DNA of 64,000 bases from Pontibacter litorisediminis (GTDB lineage: Bacteria; Bacteroidota; Bacteroidia; Cytophagales; Hymenobacteraceae): NCBI RefSeq assembly GCF_029360645.1, contig NZ_JARDUA010000004.1:372001-436000 (forward strand). Reading direction: 5' to 3'. Position numbers and translations under genes: made by a program. Below the pieces are notes generated by a model. The model did no database searches and was not told the origin of the DNA. It was given only the letters and a program-made list of their open reading frames with translations. Positions 1 through 9,129 of the stretch are shown in pieces (the stretch's first letter is position 1; every line of letters starts with the position of its first letter).

Positions 1-1
1 A

Positions 2-61
2 CTTATCGAGGGTGTAACCCTGTTCGGTGTAGTAGTGTGTCTTCTGATCGCTATTGCTTAA
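2..61 (+). CDS. atpE: ATP synthase F0 subunit c, C-terminal end only
   Basis: Only the last 19 codons and the stop are in the window; the start lies upstream. The visible peptide has the C-terminal helix of subunit c, with a glutamate in LIEGVTLFG at the place of the ion-binding carboxylate, followed by a hydrophobic tail. Subunit c forms the membrane rotor ring of the F-type ATP synthase. It precedes atpF by about 150 bases, as expected for the atp operon. The call rests on a short peptide plus strong gene context. Confidence 0.88.
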   Translation, partial: LIEGVTLFGVVVCLLIAIA

Positions 62-209
62 TTACTTTTAGAGTAACAAGCTAACATTACCTGATCTCAC
101 GTCTGGGCGCATGGCCCAGACGATGAGATCAAAGTCATAGTTCCGATATAGTTAAATGGCAGCCAAAGCGGCTGTTGCAAAAGAACCTAATATTCAACCT
201 ACATAAACA

Positions 210-704
210 ATGGAATTAGTAACCCCTGGTATTGGTCTACTTTTCTGGCAGACGGTAACGTTCCTGATCGTTCTGTTCCTGCTTGGTAAGTTTGCTTGGA
301 AGCCGATCATGAACGCGCTGAACGAGCGTGAGGCTTCTATCGAGAACGCCCTGAGCGCCGCAGAGAAAGCAAAGCTGGAGATGCAGGCGCTGAAAGCCGA
401 TAACGAGAAGCTGCTGGCTGAGGCCCGCCTGGAGCGCGACAAAATTCTGAAAGAGGCAACGGATGCTGCCAATGGCATTGTGGAAACTGCCAAGCTGAAG
501 GCCAACGAGGAGGGTGCCCGCATGATTGAGCAGGCCCGTGAGTCGATTGAGAATGAGAAGCGTGCCGCGATCACGGAGGTGAAGAACATGGCTGCCTCTC
601 TGTCGCTGGAAATTGCCGAGCAGATCCTGCGAAAAGAGCTGAGCGACAAGAACGCGCAGCAGGCACTGGCGCAGGATTATATCCGAGAAGTAACGCTTAA
701 CTAA
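210..704 (+). CDS. atpF: ATP synthase F0 subunit b
   Basis: Subunit b is the peripheral stalk that holds the F1 head against the membrane motor. The 164-residue product starts with one hydrophobic membrane helix (about residues 8-28, containing GLLFWQTVTFLIVLFLLGKF) and continues as a long charged, alanine- and glutamate-rich helix typical of the dimeric coiled-coil stalk. Length matches the family. It lies between atpE and atpH, about 50 bases before atpH. The ATG is the first of the frame and directly precedes the membrane helix, so the start is secure. Confidence 0.97.
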   Translation: MELVTPGIGLLFWQTVTFLIVLFLLGKFAWKPIMNALNEREASIENALSAAEKAKLEMQALKADNEKLLAEARLERDKILKEATDAANGIVETAKLKANEEGARMIEQARESIENEKRAAITEVKNMAASLSLEIAEQILRKELSDKNAQQALAQDYIREVTLN

Positions 705-755
705 TAAAGTATAAACGCGGGCTGCCCAGGCAGTGCCGCTGCAACATAAACAACT

Positions 756-1313
756 ATGTCAGATATTAGAGTTGCTTCCAGATATGCGAAGTCGCTGATT
801 GAACTGGCTGAGGAGAAGAAGGTGCTGGAGCAGGTAAATGCAGATATGCAGCTGTTCTCGCAGGTCGTTTCCCAAAACCGTGATTTCAAGCTGCTGCTGC
901 AGAACCCCATTGTGAAGTCAGACAAAAAGCTGGCGATCATCAACAAGGTTTTCAAAGGCAAGGTGCAGGAGCTGACGCTGGCTTTCTTTAACCTGATCGC
1001 CCGCAAAAACCGTGAGGCTGTGCTGAACGCCGTGGCAACCTCTTTCCAGGAGCAGTACCGCATCAAGCAGGGGATACAAAGCGCAGAAGTTGTTTCTGCG
1101 GTGCCGCTTACGCCTGCCTTGCGCGACGAGCTGGGCCAGAAACTGGTGGCCCAGACTGGCAAGCGCATCGAGCTGGTGGAGCGCGTGGACCCATCGCTCA
1201 TCGGCGGTTTTGTACTGACAGTAGGAGATAAACAAATCGATAGCTCGGTGAGGAACAGTCTTCGCAAGCTTAGAAATCAATTTAAAGACAACCCATACAT
1301 TAATAAACTATAA
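756..1313 (+). CDS. atpH: ATP synthase F1 subunit delta
   Basis: Subunit delta (OSCP-like) links the b stalk to the top of the alpha/beta hexamer. The 185-residue product begins [18 protein letters not shown], the usual N-terminal helix of the family. Near the end it has the conserved [21 protein letters not shown] stretch and then a short [13 protein letters not shown] tail. Its stop codon is two bases before the atpA start, so delta and alpha are probably translationally coupled. Confidence 0.97.
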   Translation: MSDIRVASRYAKSLIELAEEKKVLEQVNADMQLFSQVVSQNRDFKLLLQNPIVKSDKKLAIINKVFKGKVQELTLAFFNLIARKNREAVLNAVATSFQEQYRIKQGIQSAEVVSAVPLTPALRDELGQKLVAQTGKRIELVERVDPSLIGGFVLTVGDKQIDSSVRNSLRKLRNQFKDNPYINKL

Positions 1314-1315
1314 TC

Positions 1316-2896
1316 ATGGCAGAAGTAAGACCTGACGAAGTATCAGCCATATTAAGAGAACAGCTATCTAACTTCCGTACCGAGGCGGAACTGGAAGAAG
1401 TAGGTACTGTGCTGCAAGTGGGTGACGGTGTCGCTCGCATCTATGGCCTTTCCAAGGCTCAGTCTGGTGAGCTTTTAGAGTTCGAGAACGGCCTGCAGGC
1501 ACTCGTTCTGAACCTGGAAGAGGACAACGTAGGTGCCGTATTGCTCGGTGACTACAGCGAGATCAAAGAGGGCGCCACTGTAAGAAGAACAAACCGAATT
1601 GCCTCTATCAAAGTAGGCGACGGCATTGTTGGCCGTGTTGTAAATACACTGGGCCAGCCAATCGACGGCAAAGGTCCAATCTCGGGTGAGCTGTATGAGA
1701 TGCCGCTGGAGCGTAAAGCACCAGGCGTAATCTACCGCCAGCCGGTAAACGAGCCGATGCAGACAGGCATCAAGGCGATCGACTCTATGATTCCAATCGG
1801 CCGTGGCCAGCGTGAATTGATCATCGGTGACCGCCAGACAGGAAAGACTGCGGTTGCTATCGATACCATCCTGAACCAGCGTGAATTCTACGACAGAGGC
1901 GAGCCTGTTTTCTGTATCTACGTAGCCGTTGGCCAGAAAGCGTCTACAGTAGCTCAGGTGGTGAAGGCCCTGCAAGAGGGTGGCGCCATGGACTACACGG
2001 TAGTAGTAGCTGCTTCTGCCGCTGACCCTGCTCCAATGCAGTTCTTCGCGCCATTTACAGGTGCTGCCATCGGTGAGTTCTTCCGTGACACAGGCCGCCC
2101 TGCCCTGGTTGTTTATGACGACCTTTCGAAGCAGGCGGTGGCTTACCGTGAGGTATCCCTGCTGCTGCGTCGTCCACCAGGACGTGAGGCTTACCCAGGT
2201 GACGTATTCTACCTGCACTCTCGCTTGCTGGAGCGTGCCGCGAAGATCAACGCATCGGATGAGATCGCCCAGAACATGAACGACCTGCCAGAGTCTATCA
2301 AGCACCTGGTGAAAGGCGGTGGCTCTCTGACAGCCCTTCCGATCATCGAGACGCAGGCGGGTGACGTATCTGCCTATATCCCGACAAACGTGATCTCGAT
2401 CACGGACGGTCAGATCTTCCTGGAGACGAACCTGTTCAACGCGGGTGTTCGTCCGGCCATCAACGTAGGTATCTCGGTATCGCGTGTGGGTGGTTCTGCG
2501 CAGATCAAGTCGATGAAGAAAGTAGCCGGTACCCTGAAGCTTGACCAGGCGCAGTTCCGCGAGTTGGAGGCTTTCGCTAAGTTCGGCTCTGACCTGGATG
2601 CCGCTACCAAGCTGACCATCGAGCGTGGCCGTCGTAACCTGGAGATCCTGAAGCAGGCGCAGTTCTCGCCGGTACCGGTAGAGGAGCAGGTGGCTACTAT
2701 CTATGCCGCTACAAACGGTCTGCTGGATACAGTTCCGGTATCGGAGGTAAGAAACTTTGAGAAAGACTTCCTGCGCAACATGCGTGCACAGCATGCGGAT
2801 GCCCTGAATGCTCTGAGAGTTGGTAAGCTGGATGACGAAACCACTGGCGTTATCAAGCAAGTGGCGAAGGAAACCGCTGCAAAGTATAACAAATAG
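1316..2896 (+). CDS. atpA: ATP synthase F1 subunit alpha
   Basis: Subunit alpha forms half of the F1 hexamer and binds nucleotide at non-catalytic sites. The 526-residue product has the N-terminal beta-barrel ([17 protein letters not shown]), the Walker A loop GDRQTGKTA at residues 171-179, and the conserved segment ending in [17 protein letters not shown]. Length is normal for bacterial alpha. The genes for beta and epsilon do not follow, which is usual in Bacteroidota, where atpD-atpC form a separate unit. Confidence 0.98.
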   Translation: MAEVRPDEVSAILREQLSNFRTEAELEEVGTVLQVGDGVARIYGLSKAQSGELLEFENGLQALVLNLEEDNVGAVLLGDYSEIKEGATVRRTNRIASIKVGDGIVGRVVNTLGQPIDGKGPISGELYEMPLERKAPGVIYRQPVNEPMQTGIKAIDSMIPIGRGQRELIIGDRQTGKTAVAIDTILNQREFYDRGEPVFCIYVAVGQKASTVAQVVKALQEGGAMDYTVVVAASAADPAPMQFFAPFTGAAIGEFFRDTGRPALVVYDDLSKQAVAYREVSLLLRRPPGREAYPGDVFYLHSRLLERAAKINASDEIAQNMNDLPESIKHLVKGGGSLTALPIIETQAGDVSAYIPTNVISITDGQIFLETNLFNAGVRPAINVGISVSRVGGSAQIKSMKKVAGTLKLDQAQFRELEAFAKFGSDLDAATKLTIERGRRNLEILKQAQFSPVPVEEQVATIYAATNGLLDTVPVSEVRNFEKDFLRNMRAQHADALNALRVGKLDDETTGVIKQVAKETAAKYNK

Positions 2897-2966
2897 TCTT
2901 TAAGTAAAGAGGCTGGGGTTAGGGGCAGGCGCCTTTAACCCTGGCTTTTGCTCATAGCGATAAAAT

Positions 2967-3857
2967 ATGGCAAGTTTAAAAGAGGTTAGAAGCCGCATTA
3001 CATCTGTATCGTCTACGCAGCAGATCACCAAAGCCATGAAAATGGTTTCGGCTGCCAAGCTAAGACGCGCACAGGACAGTATTCTGCGCATGCGCCCTTA
3101 TGCGCAGCGCCTGAGCGGCATCCTGACGAACCTCTCCTCTATGGCAGAGGGTGCTGTAACAAACCCTTACGCTGAGAAGCGCGAAGCGAATAAGGTGCTG
3201 ATCATTGCGGTTACCTCTGACCGTGGCCTGGCAGGTGCATTCAACTCTAACATTGTGAAAGCAGTTAATGCGCTCGTAAACGGCCAGTACAGAAGCCAGT
3301 TCGAGGCCGGTAACCTGACCATCATGACCATTGGCCGCAAAGGCTTCGATGCCTTCCGCAAGAGAGGCTATAACGTTATTGGCGACTACAGCAACACCTT
3401 CACGAACCTGTCCTTCGATACCGTGCGCGTGGCAGCGGAGCGTGCCATGGCGGGCTTTGTGGCCGGTGAGTTTGACAAAGTGGACGTCATTTACAACGAG
3501 TTCAAGAACGTTGCGACGCAGATCGTGCGCCAGGAGCAGTTCCTCCCGATTGTGGAGAAGCCGGCTGAGGAAGCGGATGCGGAGATGACGCTGATCGACT
3601 ACACCTTTGAGCCATCGAAGGAGCAGATCGTGGAAGAGCTGATCCCAAAATCGCTGAAGATCCAGGTGTACAAGGCGGTACTGGAGTCGAATGCTTCGGA
3701 GCACGGTGCCCGTATGACGGCCATGGACAAGGCAACAGAAAACGCAGGTGAGCTATTAAAGCAGCTGAAACTGACATACAACAGGACAAGGCAGGCAGCC
3801 ATCACGAAGGAAATCCTCGAGATTGTTGGTGGTGCAGAGGCTTTGGCTTCAGAATAA
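2967..3857 (+). CDS. atpG: ATP synthase F1 subunit gamma
   Basis: Gamma is the central rotating shaft of F1. The 296-residue product shows both conserved coiled-coil ends: MASLKEVRSRITSVSSTQQI with TKAMKMVSAAKLRRAQ at the N-terminus, and the family signature near SEHGARMTAMDKATENA followed by the TYNRTRQAAITKEILEIVGGA helix at the C-terminus. It is the last gene of the operon segment here and is followed by a strong hairpin terminator. About 70 bases separate it from atpA. Confidence 0.98.
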   Translation: MASLKEVRSRITSVSSTQQITKAMKMVSAAKLRRAQDSILRMRPYAQRLSGILTNLSSMAEGAVTNPYAEKREANKVLIIAVTSDRGLAGAFNSNIVKAVNALVNGQYRSQFEAGNLTIMTIGRKGFDAFRKRGYNVIGDYSNTFTNLSFDTVRVAAERAMAGFVAGEFDKVDVIYNEFKNVATQIVRQEQFLPIVEKPAEEADAEMTLIDYTFEPSKEQIVEELIPKSLKIQVYKAVLESNASEHGARMTAMDKATENAGELLKQLKLTYNRTRQAAITKEILEIVGGAEALASE

Positions 3858-3876
3858 GCAAAGCTAAAGATTCAGG

Positions 3877-3914
3877 AGCAGCGCCCACCCGTACAAGTGG
3901 GCGCTGCTTGTTTT
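3877..3914 (+). terminator. Rho-independent terminator of the atp operon
   Basis: A 12-bp perfect stem AGCAGCGCCCAC / GTGGGCGCTGCT with an 8-base loop is followed by TGTTTTAT. It lies 20 bases after the atpG stop and before an independently promoted gene, so the atp transcript most likely ends here. Confidence 0.85.
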
Positions 3915-4013
3915 ATAAGCACCTGTTGTATGGCACCTGGCAGCAGGCGTGTTAACAATTCGTGAAATAAGCGTTGCGACACCAAGAAAGGCGTATTAAT
4001 GCGCTGCAGTTCT

Positions 4014-4021
4014 TATATTTG
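4014..4021 (+). promoter_or_regulatory. Bacteroidota -7 promoter element for the PafA-like gene
   Basis: TATATTTG matches the TAnnTTTG consensus known for the Bacteroidota primary sigma factor. No well-placed TTG -33 box is visible. The element implies transcription starting near 4026, which supports translation from the ATG at 4043 rather than from the in-frame ATG at 3974. Confidence 0.6.
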
Positions 4022-4042
4022 TCGGAAACGAGCTATAGAAGA

Positions 4043-5761
4043 ATGAGATACACACAGTTAATGAGAACATTAGGTTGGGCCAAAGCTACGGTAGCCTCGG
4101 TGCTGCTGCTGAGCGCTTGTGCCGGCACCACGCCTAATGCCCCTGCCGCTTCGCCATCTAAGACAACAGCCGTAAGCACTGTAGAAGACCCTATACAGCA
4201 GCGTCCGAAGCTGATAGTGGGAATAGTGGTAGACCAAATGCGCTACGACTACCTCTACCGCTACTGGAGCAAGTATGGCAACGATGGCTTTAAAAAGATG
4301 CTGTCGCAGGGCTTTAACTTTAAGAATACGCAGTACAGCTATGTGCCAACCTATACAGGTCCGGGCCATGCATCTATTTACACCGGCAGCGTACCGGCAT
4401 TCAACGGCATCGTTGGCAATAGCTGGTACGACAGAGACCAAAAAAGTGTAGTATACTGTGTAGAGGATAAAAGCGTGCAGACAGTGGGCAGCGACTCTGA
4501 TGCAGGCCTGATGTCTCCGGCTAACCTGAAGACAACCACTATTACGGATGAGCTGCGGCTGGCCACAAACAAGCAAGCCAAAGTGGTAGGGGTAGCGCTG
4601 AAAGACAGGGGCTCCATACTGCCGGCTGGCCATCTGGCAAACGGTGCTTACTGGTTTGACTCGAAGAGCGGCAACTGGATCACGAGCACGTTCTACCACG
4701 AGCAGCTGCCACAGTGGGTGCAGGAGTTTAACAGCCAGAAACTGGCTGACAAATACCTGAGCCAGCCATGGGAAACACTGCTGCCGATAGAAGAGTATAC
4801 CGAGAGCACGGCCGATGATGTACCATGGGAGCACACGCTAAAAGGCGAGGAGCGCCCGGTGTTCCCGCACAACGTGCCAGCCATTAGAGGAAAAGACTTT
4901 GAGCTGATCCGCTCTGTGCCTGCCGGTAACACCATTACAAAGGATTTTGCCCTGGCAGCGTTGAGAGGAGAAGAGTTAGGCAAGGATGATGTCACGGACT
5001 TCCTGACGGTCAGCTTCTCTACCACAGACTATGTAGGCCATTCATTCGGACCTAACTCCATAGAGGCGCAGGACGTATTTTTGCGCCTGGACCGTGAGAT
5101 GGCGGAACTGATCAGCACCATTGAAAACGAGGTAGGCAAAGGCGAAGTGCTTTTCTTTCTGACAGCAGACCATGGGGCAGCTCATGTGCCCGCCTTTCTG
5201 CAGGAAATGAAGGTGCCGGCAGGCTTAGGCTCTTCTGCTGTGATTCGCGACTCTGTAGAAGCTTACCTGGATGAAACCTATGGGAAAGCAGAGTGGCTGC
5301 AGCGCTACATGAACCAGCAGCTCTACCTGAACCGTAAGGCGGTAAATGACAAGAAGCTTAGTCTTAGCGAGGTGCAGCAGCGCGTGGCGGATTACGTGCT
5401 GCGCTTCGACGGGGTGATGCGTGCCGTGCCAGCCACTGTCCTGCAAAGCAGCAACTGGGGTATGGGCATGATGGCGCGTGTAGAGAGCGGCTTCCATGCC
5501 AAGCGCTCCGGCGATGTGATCGTGCTGCTGGAGCCAGGCTGGTTTGAGGGTTACGGCAAAGAGCCGAAAGGCACCACGCACGGCTCCTACTCGAATTATG
5601 ACACCCACGTGCCGCTGCTGTGGTATGGCTGGAAAGTGCAGCCAGGCGAAAGCGACGCACAGGCAGAGGTCTCTGACATAGCCGCCACGCTAGCCGCTTG
5701 GCTATACATACAGGAGCCGAATGGCAGCGTGGGCAAACCATTACAAGTATACATGAAATAA
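4043..5761 (+). CDS. PafA-like alkaline phosphatase lipoprotein
   Basis: A member of the alkaline phosphatase superfamily, closest by motif to the Bacteroidota phosphate-irrepressible phosphatase PafA, which hydrolyses phosphate monoesters outside the cell. The N-terminus is a lipoprotein signal (VLLLSAC, cysteine 26), so it should be membrane-anchored. Metal ligand and nucleophile motifs are visible: D64 in GIVVDQMRYDYLYRYW, the TYTGPGHASIYTG threonine-nucleophile motif near residue 105, TTDYVGHSFGP, and TADHGAAHVP. The product is about 572 residues, close to PafA. ATG 4043 is preferred because an upstream in-frame ATG lies before the promoter; ATG 4061 is also possible. Substrate specificity cannot be read from the sequence; a nucleotide phosphodiesterase is the main alternative. 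Confidence 0.88.
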   Translation: MRYTQLMRTLGWAKATVASVLLLSACAGTTPNAPAASPSKTTAVSTVEDPIQQRPKLIVGIVVDQMRYDYLYRYWSKYGNDGFKKMLSQGFNFKNTQYSYVPTYTGPGHASIYTGSVPAFNGIVGNSWYDRDQKSVVYCVEDKSVQTVGSDSDAGLMSPANLKTTTITDELRLATNKQAKVVGVALKDRGSILPAGHLANGAYWFDSKSGNWITSTFYHEQLPQWVQEFNSQKLADKYLSQPWETLLPIEEYTESTADDVPWEHTLKGEERPVFPHNVPAIRGKDFELIRSVPAGNTITKDFALAALRGEELGKDDVTDFLTVSFSTTDYVGHSFGPNSIEAQDVFLRLDREMAELISTIENEVGKGEVLFFLTADHGAAHVPAFLQEMKVPAGLGSSAVIRDSVEAYLDETYGKAEWLQRYMNQQLYLNRKAVNDKKLSLSEVQQRVADYVLRFDGVMRAVPATVLQSSNWGMGMMARVESGFHAKRSGDVIVLLEPGWFEGYGKEPKGTTHGSYSNYDTHVPLLWYGWKVQPGESDAQAEVSDIAATLAAWLYIQEPNGSVGKPLQVYMK

Positions 5762-5817
5762 AACCATAGCGCCTGAAGAAGAACAGATTGACGGCGCGAC
5801 TAACATTAACGAGGAAT

Positions 5818-6393
5818 ATGGAGAATACAGAGGACAAAAACAATCCATGGCATAGCGTAAGCTACGGCGAGATGTCGCCAGAGGTGGTAACGGCTATCAT
5901 TGAGATTCCGAAAGGATCAAAGGCCAAGTATGAGTTGGATAAGGATAGCGGCATGCTGAAGCTGGACCGTGTGCTTTTCTCATCGGTTAACTACCCAGCC
6001 AACTATGGCTTTATCCCACAAACCTACTGCGACGACAAAGACCCGCTCGATATACTGGTGATCTGCTCGATAGACGTGCAGCCGATGTGCCTGATAGACG
6101 CGAAAGTGATTGGCGTAATGCAGATGATCGATAACAACGAGGAAGACGACAAAATCATCGCCGTTGCCTATAACGACATGTCGGTGCGCCACATCAATGA
6201 TATTTCGGAGCTGCCGCCGCACACGCTGCTGGAGATGCGCCGTTTCTTCGAGGACTACAAGAAACTGGAGCACAAAGAGGTGATCGTGGAGCAGTTCCTG
6301 GGTCGTGAGCATGCCATGAAGATCATCCAGGATAGCATTGAGCTATACAACACCACCTTCGGGGAGCCGACAAAAAAAGAAAAGGCACTCTAA
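5818..6393 (+). CDS. ppa: Inorganic pyrophosphatase (family I)
   Basis: Soluble cytosolic enzyme splitting pyrophosphate to two phosphates, pulling biosynthetic reactions forward. The 191-residue product has the family I signature [10 protein letters not shown] (aspartates at about 72-78), upstream [18 protein letters not shown], and [12 protein letters not shown]. The reading frame is open for ten codons upstream, but ATG 5818 gives the usual family N-terminus ([14 protein letters not shown]). It lies 57 bases after the phosphatase gene on the same strand; whether they are cotranscribed is unclear. Confidence 0.96.
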   Translation: MENTEDKNNPWHSVSYGEMSPEVVTAIIEIPKGSKAKYELDKDSGMLKLDRVLFSSVNYPANYGFIPQTYCDDKDPLDILVICSIDVQPMCLIDAKVIGVMQMIDNNEEDDKIIAVAYNDMSVRHINDISELPPHTLLEMRRFFEDYKKLEHKEVIVEQFLGREHAMKIIQDSIELYNTTFGEPTKKEKAL

Positions 6394-6411
6394 AAACATT
6401 ACTTTTCCTGT

Positions 6412-6452
6412 TAAGCCTGGCGTGGGGTAACCTGTGCCGGGCTTTTCTTTTT
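6412..6452 (+). terminator. Probable terminator after ppa
   Basis: An imperfect stem AAGCCTGGC / GCCGGGCTT with a loop of about 14 bases is followed by TTCTTTTT. It lies 20 bases after the ppa stop. Confidence 0.6.
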
Positions 6453-6546
6453 GAGAGGCAGCAAGAAGTATAGGGCAAGGCCACATGCTCGTTAACAGCG
6501 AAGGCATTTGATTGCGGCTGGATTTGTTGCGTACTTGCAAAGGAAG

Positions 6547-7446
6547 ATGAGTGTGAACAAAGACATCGGAGAAAGAAAGGCGCAGCAGCCATACCGGCTG
6601 CTGGAGGGGTTGCTTTACAGCAGCGCCTTCATCTCTTTCTGCGGCTTTGCGCTTACGGTGGAAACGTACCTGCTGGCGGGGCTGCCGGTGTCGGGGCCCA
6701 TGGCCGTGTTTGTTTTTCTGGCCACCCTGTTTACCTATAACCTCAGCAGTGTGCAAAGCATGCTCCGGCGTCCCAACCAAAGTATAAACAGGCAGGATCC
6801 GGTGTGGGGGCAGCGGCACAAGAGGGAACTGGCGGTGCTGGGGCTGCTGAGCATAGCGGCGGCGGCAGGCGTATACTTCTGGTTTGGGCTCCGCATAGAC
6901 CCATGGTTTCTGCTGCACCTGGCCCTGATCTCGGTGGGGTATACGGTGCCGGTGCTGTACAAGCGGAAGCGGGTAAAGCCGCTGCGCAGTGTGCCGCTGC
7001 TCAAGGTATTTTTGATCGCCTATGTATGGGCCGTGGTGACGGCCATGTTCCCGCTGTTGGACGCAGGCCTGGACGCATGGCAGCCGGAGGTGCTGTGGCT
7101 GTTTCTGCGCCGCTTCCTGTTCATACTTGCCCTCGCTCTCCTCTTCGATGTCCGCGACTATGCCTACGACCGCGACATGAACACGCTGACCTTTCCGGGG
7201 TGGATAGGCGTGCGCAACACCAAGCTACTGTCGCTGGGGCTGCTGCTGCTGTATGTGCTGGTGTTGCTGGCAAGCGGGGAGAGGGGCCTTGTGCTTTGGG
7301 CCCTGCTGGCCAGTGCGCTGGGAGCAGCGGTCATCGTATGGCGATCAGCGGAAAACCGGCCACGGGCATACTTTGCCATACTTGCCGACGGGGCCATGCT
7401 GCTGCACGCCGGGCTGGTGCTGCTGGCTATGGCAATGGCCGGCTAA
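6547..7446 (+). CDS. UbiA-like polytopic membrane protein, function unknown
   Basis: The roughly 299-residue product is almost entirely hydrophobic with about eight to nine predicted helices. A cytosolic DVRDYAYDRDMN segment resembles the second aspartate-rich motif of UbiA prenyltransferases, and the size fits that superfamily. At the place of the first motif (NDxxDxxxD) it reads YNLSSVQSMLRR, without aspartates, so normal prenyl diphosphate binding is doubtful. ATG 6547 (MSVNKDIGERK) is chosen over an ATG 39 bases upstream because the hydrophilic leader is typical. It converges on and overlaps the nnrDE gene by 20 bases. Activity is not assigned. Confidence 0.7.
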   Translation: MSVNKDIGERKAQQPYRLLEGLLYSSAFISFCGFALTVETYLLAGLPVSGPMAVFVFLATLFTYNLSSVQSMLRRPNQSINRQDPVWGQRHKRELAVLGLLSIAAAAGVYFWFGLRIDPWFLLHLALISVGYTVPVLYKRKRVKPLRSVPLLKVFLIAYVWAVVTAMFPLLDAGLDAWQPEVLWLFLRRFLFILALALLFDVRDYAYDRDMNTLTFPGWIGVRNTKLLSLGLLLLYVLVLLASGERGLVLWALLASALGAAVIVWRSAENRPRAYFAILADGAMLLHAGLVLLAMAMAG

Positions 7447-8944
7447 GGTGCAGGAAAGCCTTGGGCAGGTGGTCTATCACATCGGAGGCCGTCATGGCTA
7501 TATCCCCCACACGTTGCAGCGCCAGGTCGGCGGCCAGGCCATGTATAAACACCCCAAGCCGGCAGGCCTCCCCTAGCGTATACTGCTGCCCCACCAGCGC
7601 TGTGATGATACCCGTCAGCACATCGCCGGTGCCGCCTGTGGCCAGGCCGGGGTTACCGGTGGTGTTAAAGTATACCTTGCCTTCGGGGGTGCCAACGGCG
7701 GTGTGGTTGCCCTTTAGAACCACGTGGCAGCCATACTCCAGGCAGAATTCCCGCAGGTGCTGCAGGCGGTCATAGTCATTCTTCACTTTTCCCACGAGCC
7801 GCTCAAACTCCTTGGGGTGCGGCGTAAAAACCACCTGCTTCTTGTACAGTTGCCCTTTTAACTTCTCACTGGATGCAACCAGGTTGATGGCATCGGCATC
7901 TAGCACAATAGGGTGAGAAGAAGTACTTAGCAGCTGCCCTATGGCCGTCTTGGTAACACGCTCAGTGCCAATGCCCGGGCCGATTCCCACCACGCTGTAC
8001 TTCTCCATGCCCTGTGGCAGCTCCGAAAGGTGTTTTCGGTTTTTATCGGTCAGGGTCATGGCCTCGGGCACGGCCGTTTGCAGGATGGGGTAACCCGCCT
8101 GCGGCACCTGCACCGTGAGCAGGCCGATGCCGCCGCGGAGGCAGGCGCGGGCAGCCAGCACGGCGGCTCCCATTTTGCCGTAGCCACCACAGAGCAGCAG
8201 GGCATGCCCATACGTGCCCTTGTGCGAAAACTTCCTACGGAGCTTTAGCAGCTGTTGCATCTCCTCCTGCTTGGTGCAGTATAAGTCTGACTCCACCTCT
8301 GAGATAAACCGCTGGCTGAGCCCGATGGGTACCACCTGCCACTCGCCCACAAAAGGCTCATGCTGCGGCAGCAGGAAAGCCAGCTTGGGAAGCTCAAAGC
8401 TGACTGTGTAACTCGCCCTTATGATCGCCCCTTCTTCGGGTGTCTGGCTGTCGGTGTAGAGGCCGGAGGGGATATCGATGGCGGTGATGGTGGCGCCGCT
8501 GCCATTCAGCGCATCAATCACCTGGGCATACAAGCCGGTTACGGGGCGGTTCAGGCCGGTACCGAAGAGGGCGTCCACCACAAGCGCATCCTCTTTAAGC
8601 GCAGGTATGGGGCCATCCTGTTCCACGTGGATGGGGTGCAGCTCCGGTGGCAGGCGCCTGAGGTTTACGTTAAAGTCATCCGAAGCTTTGGTGATGTCAC
8701 CCACCACATATGGCTGTACCTTATACCGGCGCTCGTGCAGCAACCGCGCCACTGCCAGGCCGTCGCCGCCGTTGTTGCCCGGGCCGCAGAGGATGTGCAC
8801 CTCCCTGCCGGGCTGAAACTTATTTTCGAACCAGCCGGTAAAGGCTTTAGCCGCCCGTTCCATCAGATCGGTGGAAGAAATGCCTTCTTCACGGATCGTA
8901 AAAGCGTCGGCTTCGCGGGTTTGGGCGGCAGTAAGGATTTTCAT
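7427..8944 (-). CDS. nnrD/nnrE: Bifunctional NAD(P)HX epimerase / ADP-dependent dehydratase
   Basis: Metabolite repair enzyme: the N-terminal half epimerises hydrated NAD(P)H (NAD(P)HX) and the C-terminal half dehydrates it back to NAD(P)H using ADP. In the 505-residue product the epimerase (YjeF_N) part has GPGNNGGDGLAVARLL and VVDALFGTGLNRPVTG within residues 1-215; the dehydratase part has KGTYGHALLLCGGYGKMGAA, VVLKGNHTAV and the TGGTGDVLTGIITAL nucleotide-binding loop near residue 440. Two-domain architecture and length match the E. coli-type fusion. The gene is monocistronic, and its 3' end overlaps the convergent UbiA-like gene by 20 bases. Confidence 0.95.
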   Translation of the reverse strand: MKILTAAQTREADAFTIREEGISSTDLMERAAKAFTGWFENKFQPGREVHILCGPGNNGGDGLAVARLLHERRYKVQPYVVGDITKASDDFNVNLRRLPPELHPIHVEQDGPIPALKEDALVVDALFGTGLNRPVTGLYAQVIDALNGSGATITAIDIPSGLYTDSQTPEEGAIIRASYTVSFELPKLAFLLPQHEPFVGEWQVVPIGLSQRFISEVESDLYCTKQEEMQQLLKLRRKFSHKGTYGHALLLCGGYGKMGAAVLAARACLRGGIGLLTVQVPQAGYPILQTAVPEAMTLTDKNRKHLSELPQGMEKYSVVGIGPGIGTERVTKTAIGQLLSTSSHPIVLDADAINLVASSEKLKGQLYKKQVVFTPHPKEFERLVGKVKNDYDRLQHLREFCLEYGCHVVLKGNHTAVGTPEGKVYFNTTGNPGLATGGTGDVLTGIITALVGQQYTLGEACRLGVFIHGLAADLALQRVGDIAMTASDVIDHLPKAFLHLSRPLP

Positions 8945-9129
8945 GTGAAACAGCTGGGTTAGGTATGCCTACATATACTTTTAAGTGCTGCTTCGGTTGC
9001 GGGTGCAGATGACAAGCCTGCTTGGCTGATCCCGAAGCTGCTCACCAGAAAAAGCAGCGGCTGTGGCACAAATTATGCTAAAATGCAGTTTATTAGCTAC
9101 TGCTCAAACTTAAAAACCTGCTAGGAGAA

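Noticed and set aside
1475..2860. 461-codon open frame on the minus strand across atpA
   Set aside because: It lies wholly inside a highly conserved gene, has no family resemblance, and reflects the codon bias of atpA (few stops on the opposite strand).
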